The translations under genes and the position numbers were made by a program. Positions 50,764 through 61,325 of a stretch of 64,000 bases of DNA are shown here, piece after piece. Position 1 is the first letter of the stretch, and every line of letters begins with the position of its first letter. This DNA is from Zeugodacus cucurbitae (lineage: Eukaryota; Arthropoda; Insecta; Diptera; Tephritidae): assembly GCF_028554725.1 (NCBI RefSeq), contig NC_071671.1, forward strand, positions 41,176,001-41,240,000, written 5' to 3'. The notes under the pieces were generated by a model, which saw only the letters and a program-made list of their open reading frames with translations, was not told the origin of the DNA and searched no databases.

Positions 50764-50796
50764 TTAGTCCCGATTAACTACTTTAATCGGGATTAA
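50764..50796. repeat. Hairpin (14-bp arms, 5-base loop)
   Basis: TTAGTCCCGATTAA is followed by CTACT and TTAATCGGGATTAA, giving one mismatch in 14. It lies in unique-looking DNA next to a RTE fossil and could be the end of an unidentified element. Confidence 0.6.
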
Positions 50797-51046
50797 TTCG
50801 AGAGTTATCTCAGTTAACTCCGTTGCTAACTCCGATTTAATCCTCAAAATTTTAGAGAGTTAGTGGCATTTTCGTTGGCAATATTGTTAAAAATGGCCGC
50901 TTTTAATATATTGTGAATTGAAACCAGCAATACTGACAGCTATTTTTCAGTTAAATGTAAACCAAAACATACGCATGCAATGAAATAGCTAAATTTTTTT
51001 AACCTGGAAGTTCTAATAATAACGAATTTATGTATATTATTTTAAT

Positions 51047-51262
51047 AATTCACTGCCACGCCCACAAAATGGCGAAAACCGAAAACACCTAAAGTAACTA
51101 AGCTATAAATAAAGTTATAAAAGTAAAATTTGGTACAAAGGATCGCACTAGAAAGGGGCATATTTGAATGTATTTTTTTTGGAAAGGGGTCGTTTCCCAC
51201 ATACACCACGAAAATAGTGGAAATTGGATAATAACCACACCTATCTCCCATACAAAGTTTAT
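51047..51262 (+). mobile_element. INE-1-like middle fragment
   Basis: It holds the CACTGCCACGCCCACAAAAT block to CACACCTATCTCCCATAC, with no ends. It abuts the next copy, which is in opposite orientation. Confidence 0.65.
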
Positions 51263-51269
51263 GCTGAAA

Positions 51270-52702
51270 ACAAGTAAGGAAGGGCTAAGTTCGGGTGTAA
51301 CCGAACATTTTATACTCTCGCAATTTATTGATGTAATTTTATAAAGATAACACAATTCGACCCATATATTTGGTGTAAAGTTCAATAGAATAACGAAAAT
51401 CATCATAAATAGTATATGGGGACTGAGGTAATTCCTAAACCGATTTCACTCGTTTTCACCACCAAGATACAATGTATCGAAGACTATACGCTCACTTAAT
51501 TTAATATTACTTATAATTAGGTATATGGGATCTGGGGAAAGTTATGACCCGATTTTTACCATTTCAGGTACAGAGAGAAACTGTTATAAGAAAAGAATTC
51601 AGAGGGAATGAATTACATTAAAATATTTAAGGGATTTACCTATATTTTCGGTGAAAAATTAACCTTAGGAACTGAGTTCTTCATGTTCGATATCAGGGGC
51701 CTTGAAAAGTCATGGTCCGATTTTGACAATTTTTCCACAAGTGATGTCACAGCTCAAATACAGTATTTGTGTAAAGTTTTATTCCGCTAGCTTCATTGGT
51801 TCCTTATGAATACATTATAAAGTGAACGAATCAGATGGAATTCAAAATTGAGTTATATGGGAAGTAGACGTAGTTGTGAACCGATTTCGCCCATATTCCA
51901 CCCGTGTCATCAGGGTGTCAAGAAAGTGCTATATACCGAATTTCATTGAAATCGGTCGAATAGTTCTTGAGATATGGTTTTTGACCCATAAGTGGGCGAC
52001 GCCACGCCCATTTTCCCTTTTGTAAAAAATCTCAGTGCAGCTTCCTTCTGCCATTTCTTATGTAAAATTTGGTGTTTCTGACGTTTTTCGTTAGGGAGTT
52101 AACCCACTTTTAGTAATTATCCACCTAACCTTTGTATGGGATGTGGGCGTGGTTATTATCCGATTTCTTTCATTTCTGGACTGTATAAGGAAATGGCTAA
52201 AAGAAACGACTGCAGAAAGTTTGGCTTATATAGCTTTATTGGTTTGCGAATTATATACAAAAAAACTATTTGAGGGCGGGGTCACGCCCTCTTTTCCAAA
52301 AAAAATTACATCCAAACGTGCCCCTCCCTAATGGGATCCTATGTTCCAAATTTCATTTTCATAACTTTATTTATGGCTTAGTTATGACACTGTATAGGTT
52401 TTCGGTTTCCTCCATTTTGTGGGCGTGACAGTGGACCGATTTTGTCCGAAAGCAACCTCCTCAGGGTGCCAAGGAATATGTGTTCCAAGTTTCATTAAGA
52501 TATCTTAATTTTTACTCAAGTTATCGCTTGCACGGACAGACGGACAGACGGACGGACAGACATCCGGATTTTAAATCTACTCGTCAACCTGATCATTTAT
52601 GTATATATAACCCCATATCTAACTCTTATATTTCTTGGTGACACAAACAACCGTTATGTGAATAAAACTATTATACTCTGTGCAACAGGTTGCGAGAGTG
52701 TA
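51270..52702 (-). mobile_element. INE-1-like element, long form, near-identical to the 62.8-64.0 kb copy
   Basis: Both ends are present on the minus strand (hairpin end at 51270, TGCGAGAGTG start at about 52700). By eye it differs from the copy at the right edge of the window at only a few positions per hundred. Confidence 0.82.
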
Positions 52703-53583
52703 ATTACTGAAAGTGCGTTAAATTTTGCAGAAGAAATGGCAGAAGGGAGCTGTACTCAGATTTTTTTACAAAATGGAAAATGGGCGTGGCGTCGCCTACT
52801 TATGAGTCAAAAACCATACCTCGAAAACTACTATACCGATTTCAATGAATATTTCCTTGACACCCAGATTACATGTGTGGAAAATGGGTGAAATCGGTTC
52901 ACAACCAAGACTATTTCCCATATAACTCAATTTTGAATTCCATCTCATTCCTTCACTTTATAATATATACTAACGAACCAATGAAGATAGTGTAATAAAA
53001 CTTTACACAACTACTGTATGTGATCTGTGACATAAATTGTGAAAAAATTTTGAAATCGGACTATAAATTTTCGATGCCCCTGATATCGAATATGAAGAAT
53101 TCAGTGCCTTAGGGTAATTTTTCACCGAAAATATCGGTAAATCTCTCAGATATATTAATTTAATTCAGAAGAAATCTTTTTCTTCTAATAGTGGGTCTCT
53201 GCATCAGAAATAGTTAAAATCCGGCCATAAATTCCCCTAGTTCTCTTATATCTAATTATAGGATTTTCAAAAATACGATGGACTTAATAGCTTGTAAATC
53301 GGTAATATGTGAAATATAATATCTATATAGCCATATCATATATAGTCAAATTAAATGAGCATATAATCTTAGATATAATGTATGTTGGTGATGAAAATGA
53401 GTTTAATCGGCTCAGGAATTACCGCAGCCTATATACCATATACATATGATGATTTTCGTTTTTCTATTGGACTTTATGCCGAATATATGGGTCAAATTGT
53501 GTGTTATCTTAATAAAAATAATAGCATAAATTGCGAGAGTATAAAATATTCGGTTGCACCCGAACTTAGCTTTTCCTTACTTG
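52703..53583 (+). mobile_element. INE-1-like element, 5' truncated, inverted against its neighbour
   Basis: It starts inside the body (GAAAGTGCGTTAAATTTTGC) and ends with GTTGCACCCGAACTTAGC and TACTTGT. With the copy at 51270-52702 it forms a tail-to-tail inverted pair. Confidence 0.78.
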
Positions 53584-53800
53584 TTTAATATTGAAAAATA
53601 ACGGAGTTATGTGCTCTCTTCGTAAGTTCCCCAACTGCAACTCGATTCCGGCCGAATGAGTAGCTGAAACAAAAAAACTCAAAAAGGTTGTTAAAGATGA
53701 AGGTATTTCCTATACAATGACCTACGATTATTGAAAAATATCCAAAATTAACATAGTGACGTAGTTGGATGGACAATTTTCAACAAATCAGGTAGGCCAT

Positions 53801-54688
53801 CATAACGACAGGCAAAAGCGAAGTGGAATCGGCCAACAGAATGCAATCCGCAATTAACGAAATAGTGGAATGGACACGGAGATGGTGCATTACTTTAAAC
53901 GAGACGAAATCAATACACGTAAACTACACGAACAAAAGTGCTAGATATATTCCTTTACATATTGGTAATGTGGTAGTCCCATACTCCACCTCTGCGAAAT
54001 ATCTGGGCATAACGCTAGATGCAAAGCTGAAATGGAAAGAGCACATACAAAAAAAAGTTGCAGAACTAAATCTAAGATATAGCAAAATAAGATGGTTAAT
54101 CGGTAACAAATCGCAGCTAACAACATCAAATAAAATTCTCGTATATAATCAAACGTTGAAACCTATTTGGACATACGGAATTCAACTGTGGGGATGCGCT
54201 GCACCGTTATACATTCAAGCGATACAACGGTTCCAAAATAAAGTCCTACGCAAATTTGTAAATGCCCCGTGGTATATACGTAATTCAGACCTGCACCGTG
54301 ATCTTCATATAAAAATGGTCCGGGAAGTTATTCACGAAACGGCATTGAAACATTCAGCGAGGTTGCAAAATCATGTAAACGCGGAAGCCCGACGACTAGG
54401 AGAGATTAGAAATAGCAGACGTCGACTAAAGCGAACAACATTCTACGAACTTATACGAAAATAAAAAGTATTAAACGTAATATTTAGTTTCTGAAAAAAA
54501 CGCTTATATTGTATCTATATATATATTTGGCGTAGGAACCGCTTTAAGCGATTATAGCCGAGATATTGTATCTATCTTTTAAAATTAGAAAAGTATTGCT
54601 TGTTAGTACAATTTTGTTTTGTTTCACTAGTTGCAATCATATGAAATGTAAAAATATATCTAATTACGTTTCAATAAAAAAAAAAAAA
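53801..54688 (+). mobile_element. 5'-truncated jockey-clade non-LTR retrotransposon
   Basis: The 888-bp insert ends in a poly(A) run and is flanked by the 10-bp direct repeat GGTAGGCCAT (53791-53800 and 54689-54698). The reading frame is open from the first bases of the insert to a TAA near 54464. Its 3' UTR is about 220 bp. The 5' truncation, A-tail and target duplication are the signature of target-primed reverse transcription. Confidence 0.9.
53802..54464 (+). pseudogene. C-terminal part of a jockey-type reverse transcriptase protein
   Basis: About 220 residues without a stop but lacking the AP-endonuclease and the RT active site. Recognisable are the post-RT thumb motif AKYLGITLDAKLKWKEHI and then YGIQLWGCA, IQAIQRFQNKVLRKFVNAPW and YIRNSDLHRDL, the conserved end of jockey-clade proteins. 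There is no start codon of its own, so it is a truncated gene. Confidence 0.88.
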
Positions 54689-54768
54689 GGTAGGCCATTG
54701 TATAGTAAATATATTCAAAAATAAAAAATCGATTTTTTTGAAAGTATCACATTGGTATAACCCCTTAA

Positions 54769-55045
54769 TAGGATGAACATGCCATCGTCTTTTTTGCTTT
54801 ACTTGCTTTTTTCATACCCTCACAACATGTTGTAAATACAGTAAAATAGTTTTGTTTACATAACGGTTGTTTGTAAGTTACGAAACTAAACGAGTTAGAT
54901 ATAGAGTCATATATATTTGATGAGGTTAAGCCGTTAAGCCGACCTCGGATAAGGATTGAGCGACCCCAAAAACATGAAGTCCACATAGTAAGACCCCTGG
55001 GATAGAACCAAACTGTGACTGTGTAATAAATTATAGTATTATATA
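54769..55045. other. Spacer with an INE-1-like 5' scrap
   Basis: At about 54815-54920, TACCCTCACAACATG, the TAACGGTTGTTTGTAAG block and AAACGAGTTAGATATAG match the INE-1-like 5' region. The rest is unassigned. Confidence 0.5.
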
Positions 55046-55155
55046 CAGTGGCTCACAGCCAAATGATGCAGTAACAAAAAAAAAAAAAAAAAATACAAAA
55101 TATATTGTAATTTTTTAAGGACAAAACTACATTTTTATGTCGGTTAGTACTTTGT

Positions 55156-58100
55156 TGGAGGATGGGATCATGTGTAGAAGTTCACGCAAGTGAGAAAAGT
55201 TTTTGATTGTCACTCACTTGGGAGTGGCCAGAAACGATTCTTCTCCACATGGTTCAAGCAGCTCACGACTTCCGGTTTTAGACCAAGTATCCTCTGGGTA
55301 GCCAACAGACATCCGTTTGAAGGCGAGCTAAAGTGAGAAGGCGAAGTCCGCTTATGCGGTTGTGCGTAGGGTTTGGGACCCACCACATAAAAACACCCCC
55401 CAATGAAAAATCTACGAAAGCCTCGGATGAGACACCCCCCTTTTGATGACGACCCCTGCAAACGTTTTAAGGATAATGATATAAGGGCATGCACCTGGAA
55501 TGTCCGGACCCTTAATTGGGAAGGTGCCTCTGCCCAGCTGGTTGATGTCCTCATACGACTTAAGGCTGACATCACCGCCATCCAAGAAGTGCGATGGACG
55601 GGACAAGGACGGAAGAAGGTGGGTCCTTGTGACATCTACTACAGCGGCCATATAAAGGAGCGCAAATTTGGTGTTGGATTTGTGGTGGGAGAGAGACTCC
55701 GTCGCAGAGTCCTGGCATTCACCCCGGTGGATGAACGTCTAGCCACAATCCGCATCAAAGCGAGGTTCTTCAACATATCGCTGATTTGCACCCACGCCCC
55801 AACGGAAGAGAAGGACGATGTGACCAAAGATGCTTTCTATGAGCGCCTAGAACGCACCTATGAGCGCTGCCCCCGCCACGATGTAAAAGTCGTGCTTGGT
55901 GATTTTAACGCCAGGGTGGGTAAAGAAGGTGTCTTTGGCACAACAGTCGGAAAATTCAGCCTCCATGACGAAACATCGCCAAACGGCCTGAGGCTGAACG
56001 ACTTCGCTGGGGCCCGAAATATGGTCGTCTGTAGTACCAGATTCCAGCATAAGAAAATACATCAAGCTACTTGGCTGTCTCCTGATCGAAACACGCGGAA
56101 CCAAATCGATCACGTTGTGATAGACGGAAGACATGTCTCCTGTGTTTTAGACGTGCGTACGCTCCGAGGACCAAATATAGACTCGGACCATTATCTGGTC
56201 GCAGCGAAGATACGCACCCGCCTCTGTGCAGCAAAGAATGCCCGTCAACAAACACAAGGAAGGTTCGACGTCGAAAAGCTGCAATCGCAACAGACAGCCA
56301 CGAAATACTCTACTCGACTTGCACTCCTGCTCTCTGAGAGCACTCATCAGCATCTCGGTATAAGGGAACTGTGGAACGGCATCTCAAACTCACTGCGTAC
56401 CGCTGCAGCCGAAACAATTGGTTTTCGGCAGCGACAAAAAACAAGCTGGTACGATGAGGAGTGCCGTATCGCAGCGGAGAGAAAACAGACTGCCTACCTC
56501 GCAACATTGCAAACGACCACAACACGTGCGGGATGGGATAGATACCGAGAGCTGAAGAGGGAAGCGAGACGCATTTGCAGACAAAAAAAGAAAGAGGCCG
56601 AAATGCGTGAGTACGAAGAGCTTAAGAAGCTGGCAGACAGAGGGAATGCTCGAAAATTGTATGAAAAAATGAAGCGACTTAACGAAGGTTTCAAGACCGG
56701 AGCATCCTCATGTAGAGACCAAGGTGGTAATCTGGTAACCGATGTCCAGGGCATACTGGGATTATGGAGGGAACACTTCTCCGACCTGCTGAATGGCAGT
56801 GAGAGTACAACACCAGGAGATGGCGAACCCGATCCCCCAATCGATGACGATGGAACAGATGTTCCATTACCCGACCATGAAGAAATTCGAATAGCAATTA
56901 CCCGCTTGAAGAACAACAAAGCAGCGGGGGCCGATAGATTACCGGCAGAACTATTCAAATACGGCGGCGAAGAACTGATAAGGTGCATGCATCAGCTTCT
57001 TTGCAGAATATGGTCGGAAGAAAGCATGCCTGACGATTGGAATCTCAGTGTGCTCTGCCCAATCCATAAAAAGGGAGATCCCACAATCTGCGCCAATTAC
57101 CGTGGGATCAGCCTCCTAAATATCGCATACAAGGTTCTATCGAGCGTATTGTGTGAAAGACTAAAGCCCACCGTCAACAAACTGATTGGACCTTATCAGT
57201 GTGGCTTTAGACCTGGAAAATCGACAACTGACCAGATATTCACCATGCGCCAAATCTTGGAAAAGACCCGAGAAAAGAGGATCGACACACACCACCTTTT
57301 TGTCGATTTTAAAGCTGCTTTCGACAGCACGAAAAGGAGTTGCCTTTACGCCGCCATGTCTGAATTTGGTATCCCCGCAAAACTAATACGGCTGTGTAAA
57401 TTGACGTTGAGCAACACCAAAAGCTCCGTCATGATTGGGAAGGACCTCTCCGAGCCGTTCGATACCAAACGAGGTTTCAGACAAGGTGACTCACTTTCGT
57501 GCGACTTCTTTAACCTGATGCTGGAAAAAATTATAAGAGCTGCAGAGCTAAACCGAGAAGGTACAATCTTCTACAAGAGTGTACAGCTCCTGGCGTACGC
57601 CGATGATATTGATATCATCGGAAGCAACAACCGCGCCGTTTGTTCTGCTTTTTCCCGCATGGATAAGGAGGCGAAGCGAATGGGTCTGGAGGTGAATGAG
57701 GACAAGACGAAATATCTCCTGTCATCAAACAAACAGTCGGCGCATTCGCGTCTTGGCTCCCACGTCACTGTTGACAGTCATAACTTCGAGGTCGTAGATA
57801 ATTTCGTATACCTGGGAACCAGCATCAACAACACGAACAATGTCAGCCTCGAAATCCAGCGCAGAATAACTCTTGCCAACAGGTGCTACTTTGGACTGAG
57901 TAGGCAATTGAACAGTAAAGTCCTCTCTCGACGAACCAAAATCAAGCTCTACAAGTCGCTTATCATTCCCGTCCTGCTTTACGGTGCAGAAGCTTGGACG
58001 ATGTCAACATTAGATGAGACGACACTAGGAGTTTTCGAGAGGAAAATTTTGCGCAAGATTTATGGTCCTCAGAACATTGGCAACGGCGAATACCGCAGAC

Positions 58101-58414
58101 GATGGAACGATGAGCTGTACGAGTTATACGACGACATTGACATAGTTCAGCGAATAAAAAGACAGCGGCTACGCTGGCTAGGTCATGTTGTCCGAATGGA
58201 CGAAAACACTCCAGCCCTGAAAGTGTTCGATGCAGTACCCGCCGGAGGAAGCCGAGGAAGGGGAAGACCTCCACTCCGTTGGAGGGACCAGGTGGAGAGC
58301 GACCTGGTTACACTTGGGATCTCCAACTGGCGCCGAACTTCGAAGGAGAGAGACAGGTGGCGCACTATCGTCGATTCGGCTATAACCGGCTAAACGGTTG
58401 CAACGCCAATCACA
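55156..58414 (+). mobile_element. Full-length RTE-clade non-LTR retrotransposon
   Basis: The 3259-bp element is flanked by an 11-bp direct repeat, TAGTACTTTGT, at 55145-55155 and 58415-58425. Joining the flanks restores a continuous Tc1 subterminal sequence. It has a 247-bp 5' leader, one long ORF and only about 21 bp of 3' UTR. This layout (single APE-RT ORF, very short 3' UTR, about 3.3 kb) is typical of the RTE clade. Insect relatives are often annotated as craniofacial development protein 2-like. Confidence 0.9.
55403..58393 (+). CDS. RTE ORF: apurinic endonuclease plus reverse transcriptase, 996 aa
   Basis: An uninterrupted 996-residue ORF. The N-terminal AP-endonuclease domain (about 28-270) shows WNVRTL at 32-37, QEVRW at 61-65, GDFNARVG at 166-173, NQIDHV at 233-238 and SDH at 261-263; these are the metal-binding and catalytic blocks that nick target DNA. 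A basic linker follows. The reverse transcriptase (about 490-760) shows NNKAAGAD, the NYRGISLLN block, GFRPGKSTTDQ, VDFKAAFDS near 635 with the first catalytic Asp, and LLAYADD with YADD at 732-735. The C-terminal region has the RLRWLGHVVRMD and GRGRPPLRW motifs seen in RTE proteins. There is no gag-like ORF1 and no RNase H. All visible catalytic residues are present, so the copy could encode working enzymes. It is a transposon gene and has nothing to do with the surrounding host genes. Confidence 0.93.
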   Translation: MKNLRKPRMRHPPFDDDPCKRFKDNDIRACTWNVRTLNWEGASAQLVDVLIRLKADITAIQEVRWTGQGRKKVGPCDIYYSGHIKERKFGVGFVVGERLRRRVLAFTPVDERLATIRIKARFFNISLICTHAPTEEKDDVTKDAFYERLERTYERCPRHDVKVVLGDFNARVGKEGVFGTTVGKFSLHDETSPNGLRLNDFAGARNMVVCSTRFQHKKIHQATWLSPDRNTRNQIDHVVIDGRHVSCVLDVRTLRGPNIDSDHYLVAAKIRTRLCAAKNARQQTQGRFDVEKLQSQQTATKYSTRLALLLSESTHQHLGIRELWNGISNSLRTAAAETIGFRQRQKTSWYDEECRIAAERKQTAYLATLQTTTTRAGWDRYRELKREARRICRQKKKEAEMREYEELKKLADRGNARKLYEKMKRLNEGFKTGASSCRDQGGNLVTDVQGILGLWREHFSDLLNGSESTTPGDGEPDPPIDDDGTDVPLPDHEEIRIAITRLKNNKAAGADRLPAELFKYGGEELIRCMHQLLCRIWSEESMPDDWNLSVLCPIHKKGDPTICANYRGISLLNIAYKVLSSVLCERLKPTVNKLIGPYQCGFRPGKSTTDQIFTMRQILEKTREKRIDTHHLFVDFKAAFDSTKRSCLYAAMSEFGIPAKLIRLCKLTLSNTKSSVMIGKDLSEPFDTKRGFRQGDSLSCDFFNLMLEKIIRAAELNREGTIFYKSVQLLAYADDIDIIGSNNRAVCSAFSRMDKEAKRMGLEVNEDKTKYLLSSNKQSAHSRLGSHVTVDSHNFEVVDNFVYLGTSINNTNNVSLEIQRRITLANRCYFGLSRQLNSKVLSRRTKIKLYKSLIIPVLLYGAEAWTMSTLDETTLGVFERKILRKIYGPQNIGNGEYRRRWNDELYELYDDIDIVQRIKRQRLRWLGHVVRMDENTPALKVFDAVPAGGSRGRGRPPLRWRDQVESDLVTLGISNWRRTSKERDRWRTIVDSAITG

Positions 58415-58433
58415 TAGTACTTTGTGGGATGCC

Positions 58434-59080
58434 CTTATTATCAATAACTGCTTTCATTAGTTTCAGCATGGATTCTCCAGCTGAAGTTTGGAGCAATTTT
58501 ATTCCGTTCTGTTTGCAGGGTATTTTTCAAGTTGGCTTTATTTCTAATTTAGTATTCTCGCATGTCTCGTTCCAAAACTGACCACAAATTCTCATTTGCA
58601 TTAAAATCTGAAAATTGCGCTGGTGTTTTTACTATGTGAGCAGTTCCAAATAAGCCAACTTCGGACAACTCCGAATATGTGCTTCGTTAATTTATCTTGA
58701 TAGTACCGAAAGTTATCAAAATTATTTAATTTCATTTTGTAGCAAATTTCGTTTCAAAATGTCCAGATACATACTCTTGTACATGTTACAATCGATGAAT
58801 TCCAAATTCCATATCCATTGTCCATACATATCCAAAGAGGTTGAAATTACTCTCATTTACGAAAATTACGGTATTCCAGATTTTTCAGGCTTATATAACT
58901 GTTCGTTTGCAACCATCAACCTTTCACTTCGAGTTGTGGCATTGATGTATGGTTTATTTCGGGCTGTGCGGCCATTTAAATCAGCTTCTCTGAGCATTCT
59001 TCTTGTGGTTCTGGGATGACTGTTCTTCCCAAGGATATTTACCACTTCGTGGCTTTTACCTCAAATGTCAAATGTTTTAG
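58434..59080 (-). pseudogene. Tc1-like transposase remnant
   Basis: On the minus strand, pieces in shifting frames read like a Tc1 transposase: TTRRMLREADLNGRTARNKP followed by YINATTRSERLMVANE, and later DFNANENLWSVLERDMRE, which is the SPDLNPIENLW segment next to the second catalytic Asp. Many stops and frameshifts separate them, so it cannot be active. Confidence 0.75.
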
Positions 59081-59497
59081 TCGATTTATTTTAATTGCGA
59101 CACGATTTTCAAGAATATAACATTAAATGATATGGCGTATAGTTCCTTGACTCTCTGGTTTGGCGACCCATTTTGAAATGTACTTTACAAATGACATTAC
59201 TAAAATGTCAAAACTATTAAATATTTTTCCAGGATAGCTCACATTTATAACAGTATTTACTTTGCATTCGAAAATCGGCGCCAAGCTGTCGCCGCTAACG
59301 GTAAACTGTGGCATTTTGGTTGTGAGCTTGTATTTCGGTATATGAACATGTTTTTACTTAACGCTTGTAAGATTAGACATATACATATGTACCTAATCAA
59401 TAAATTAGTAACAGTTTTTAATTGCGAAATATAAACATGATTTTTTACTAAGCGATTTTTCATTTCGTTGCTGCATCATTTTGGCTGTGAGCCACTG

Positions 59498-60319
59498 TAT
59501 ATCGTTACGGTTATGACAATAGTATGGGTATGACATTTTGGTATAGAGGTATCATACCTCTAGATTGAGTAGAGCTCATTGTAACGAAAACCCGAAAATG
59601 TTAACAAGATATTATTTACACACGGTGATCGTTTGTCAAACATTTTACATATAGAAGCAACAATAATGTTATCCAGTTCATTTTTTACAATTTTGTTTAC
59701 TACATTTAGACTATTCACAATTATAAAAACGACCCTAAGTAGAAATTATTGCCAAAAATAACTATACAAATAAGCCAAAAAACGGGTTTCTCAATTATAA
59801 TTTTAATGTACTAAATTTATTTGGCTGTGCAGAAATTACATTCTCGGATAGTAGATTGTAAAAATAATTTTACTATGCCTAAAATTATACTACATTGTCG
59901 TGAATTTGTAAAAGCCTGTAGGAAATTGAACTATTTGATTTATTATAATAAAATGGTATTTCGGATCCATTCGCGTGGCAATAGTATCAATTCTTATTTG
60001 CATCTGCAAGACCAATCTTTTCATGGTGCCAAGGAATATTTGAACCAAGTTTCAGCAAAATGACTTAATTCTCTCTCATCATTATTAAGAGCTGTAATTG
60101 ATACTTTTACGATTACGATTTAGAAATTTTAACAGCTTCCCCAGCCTTCAATTTGCTATTCCGTTAATTTCGGTCAATTATTGAGAGATTGATTTATACG
60201 TCTCTGTTTTACGAAGATACATAGCTTCTAATCAAAATATCTGATTTCAAATTTCCAAATGCAATAAGCAGAATCAAATAAAATAAAAATTGCACAAAAA
60301 AGGGGCGGATGATAATAAG
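59498..60319. other. No gene recognised
   Basis: AT-rich DNA upstream of the FReD duplication unit. A 30-base INE-1-like scrap (GGTGCCAAGGAATATTTGAA) is near 60025. Confidence 0.45.
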
Positions 60320-60367
60320 TAAAAAATGATAATACAAAAATACATAAACAAACAATAGAGCAATCAA

Positions 60368-60375
60368 TATAAATT
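60368..60375 (+). promoter_or_regulatory. Likely TATA box of the FReD gene
   Basis: TATAAATT lies 51-58 bases upstream of the FReD ATG. The same sequence sits in the same place before the pseudogene copy at 49.6 kb, so the promoter was duplicated as well. Confidence 0.5.
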
Positions 60376-60425
60376 AGCCTCATGTTAATAGCGGAAAGAG
60401 CATTTTATCACAAACCGTCGCAGTG

Positions 60426-61258
60426 ATGTATCGCCAGCGCATAGTTTTTATAACCTTCATTCTACTGACGATTAGTCAATTTAAGAATGCAGCTGAAGGC
60501 ACTGCACAACATTTGCCAACGAGTTGTGCTGAAGCAGTTCATTTTTCTGGCCGCACACCCTCCAGCGGCATATATCAGTTACGTGCTCAGTTGCCTGATC
60601 GGGGTTACACAACATTCTACGCTTATTGTCTACTCGATCCAGCAGGTGGGGAAGCCTGGACAGTTATACAGAGGCGACAGGATGATAGTGTACACTTTAA
60701 TCGTGGCTGGAGTGATTACAAAAACGGCTTTGGAAACTTGAATACAAATTTCTTCATTGGTCTTGATAAGTTGCACGCACTAACCGACTTGCAACTGCAT
60801 GAATTACGGATTGAATTAAAGGATTTCGACGATGTCGTGAAGGTGGCCAGATACGAGAGTTTCGCTATCGGCGGCGAGGAATTGAAATACGTACTAACAG
60901 TCTTGGGTGCTTACTCAGGCACAGCTGGTGATTCATTGACTGGTTTGCACGACGGTTGTAAGTTCAGTACTCATGATCAAGACAATAGTGAGAGAGGTAC
61001 AAATTGTGCGGAAGTGTACAAGGGTGGCTGGTGGTTTGGCAAGGAATTGTGTCTTAAAAGGTAACATTAGTCGTCATGAAAGCACATAAAAATAACTTAA
61101 TGCATTTTTTATCTTTCAGCTCTTTAAACGGGGCCTATAAGGATAAGTCTTCCACAGATTATGGCCAAGGTCTGATATGGACATCTTGGCATGGATATAC
61201 TTACTCCTTAAAGTATGTACATATGGCTATAAGGCCTAAATATAATTCGTTTGTATAA
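60426..61258 (+). CDS. Secreted fibrinogen-related (FReD) protein, two exons
   Basis: Exon 1 is 60426-61060, the intron is 61061-61119 (GTAACA...TTTCAG) and exon 2 is 61120-61258, giving 257 residues. A signal peptide covers about residues 1-24. The FReD domain runs from about 34 to 251. Visible landmarks are the first cysteine pair (34 and 68), AWTVIQRR at 78-85, NRGWSDYKNGFG, LHALTDLQLHELRIEL, SGTAGDS at 164-170, the calcium-site DQD at 184-186, NCAEVY, WWF with Cys209 followed by SSLNG, and the end motif SLKYVHMAIRP. Proteins of this type are extracellular lectin-like recognition proteins in insects, often linked to immunity. The first in-frame ATG is 60426; the GTG before it is not needed. 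There is no N-terminal coiled coil, so this is a signal-peptide-plus-FReD form. The splice restores S212 and the conserved SLNG motif, which supports the intron. Confidence 0.93.
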
Positions 61259-61325
61259 ACAACATACATACATTTCATTTGCTTAAAAACCAATACATTT
61301 TGCAAGGATATTCTCACGCGCTCAC

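Larger units (their letters stand above)
53586..54764 (+). mobile_element. TTAA MITE copy, left end missing, holding the jockey insertion
   Basis: The body matches the other copies (CCCCAACTGC, ATTCCGGCCGAATGAGTAG, GGCCATTGTATAGTAAATAT). The right end TTGGTATAACCCC abuts TTAA at 54765-54768. The left end is replaced by INE-1-like sequence. Confidence 0.7.
55046..59497 (-). mobile_element. Decayed Tc1-like DNA transposon, host of an RTE insertion
   Basis: The left end CAGTGGCTCACAGCC and the right end GGCTGTGAGCCACTG form inverted repeats that match over about 30 bases with one indel, and TA lies outside both. A second, degenerate copy of the repeat sits inside the right end near 59310-59335. 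Without the 3.26-kb insertion and one target duplication it would be about 1.18 kb, a normal Tc1 size. Confidence 0.85.

Noticed and set aside
56494..56988. 164-codon minus-strand ORF inside the RTE element
   Set aside because: Shadow of the intact RTE ORF on the plus strand.
60423..60425. GTG start one codon before the FReD ATG
   Set aside because: Eukaryotic translation starts at the ATG at 60426, and the signal peptide is complete from there.
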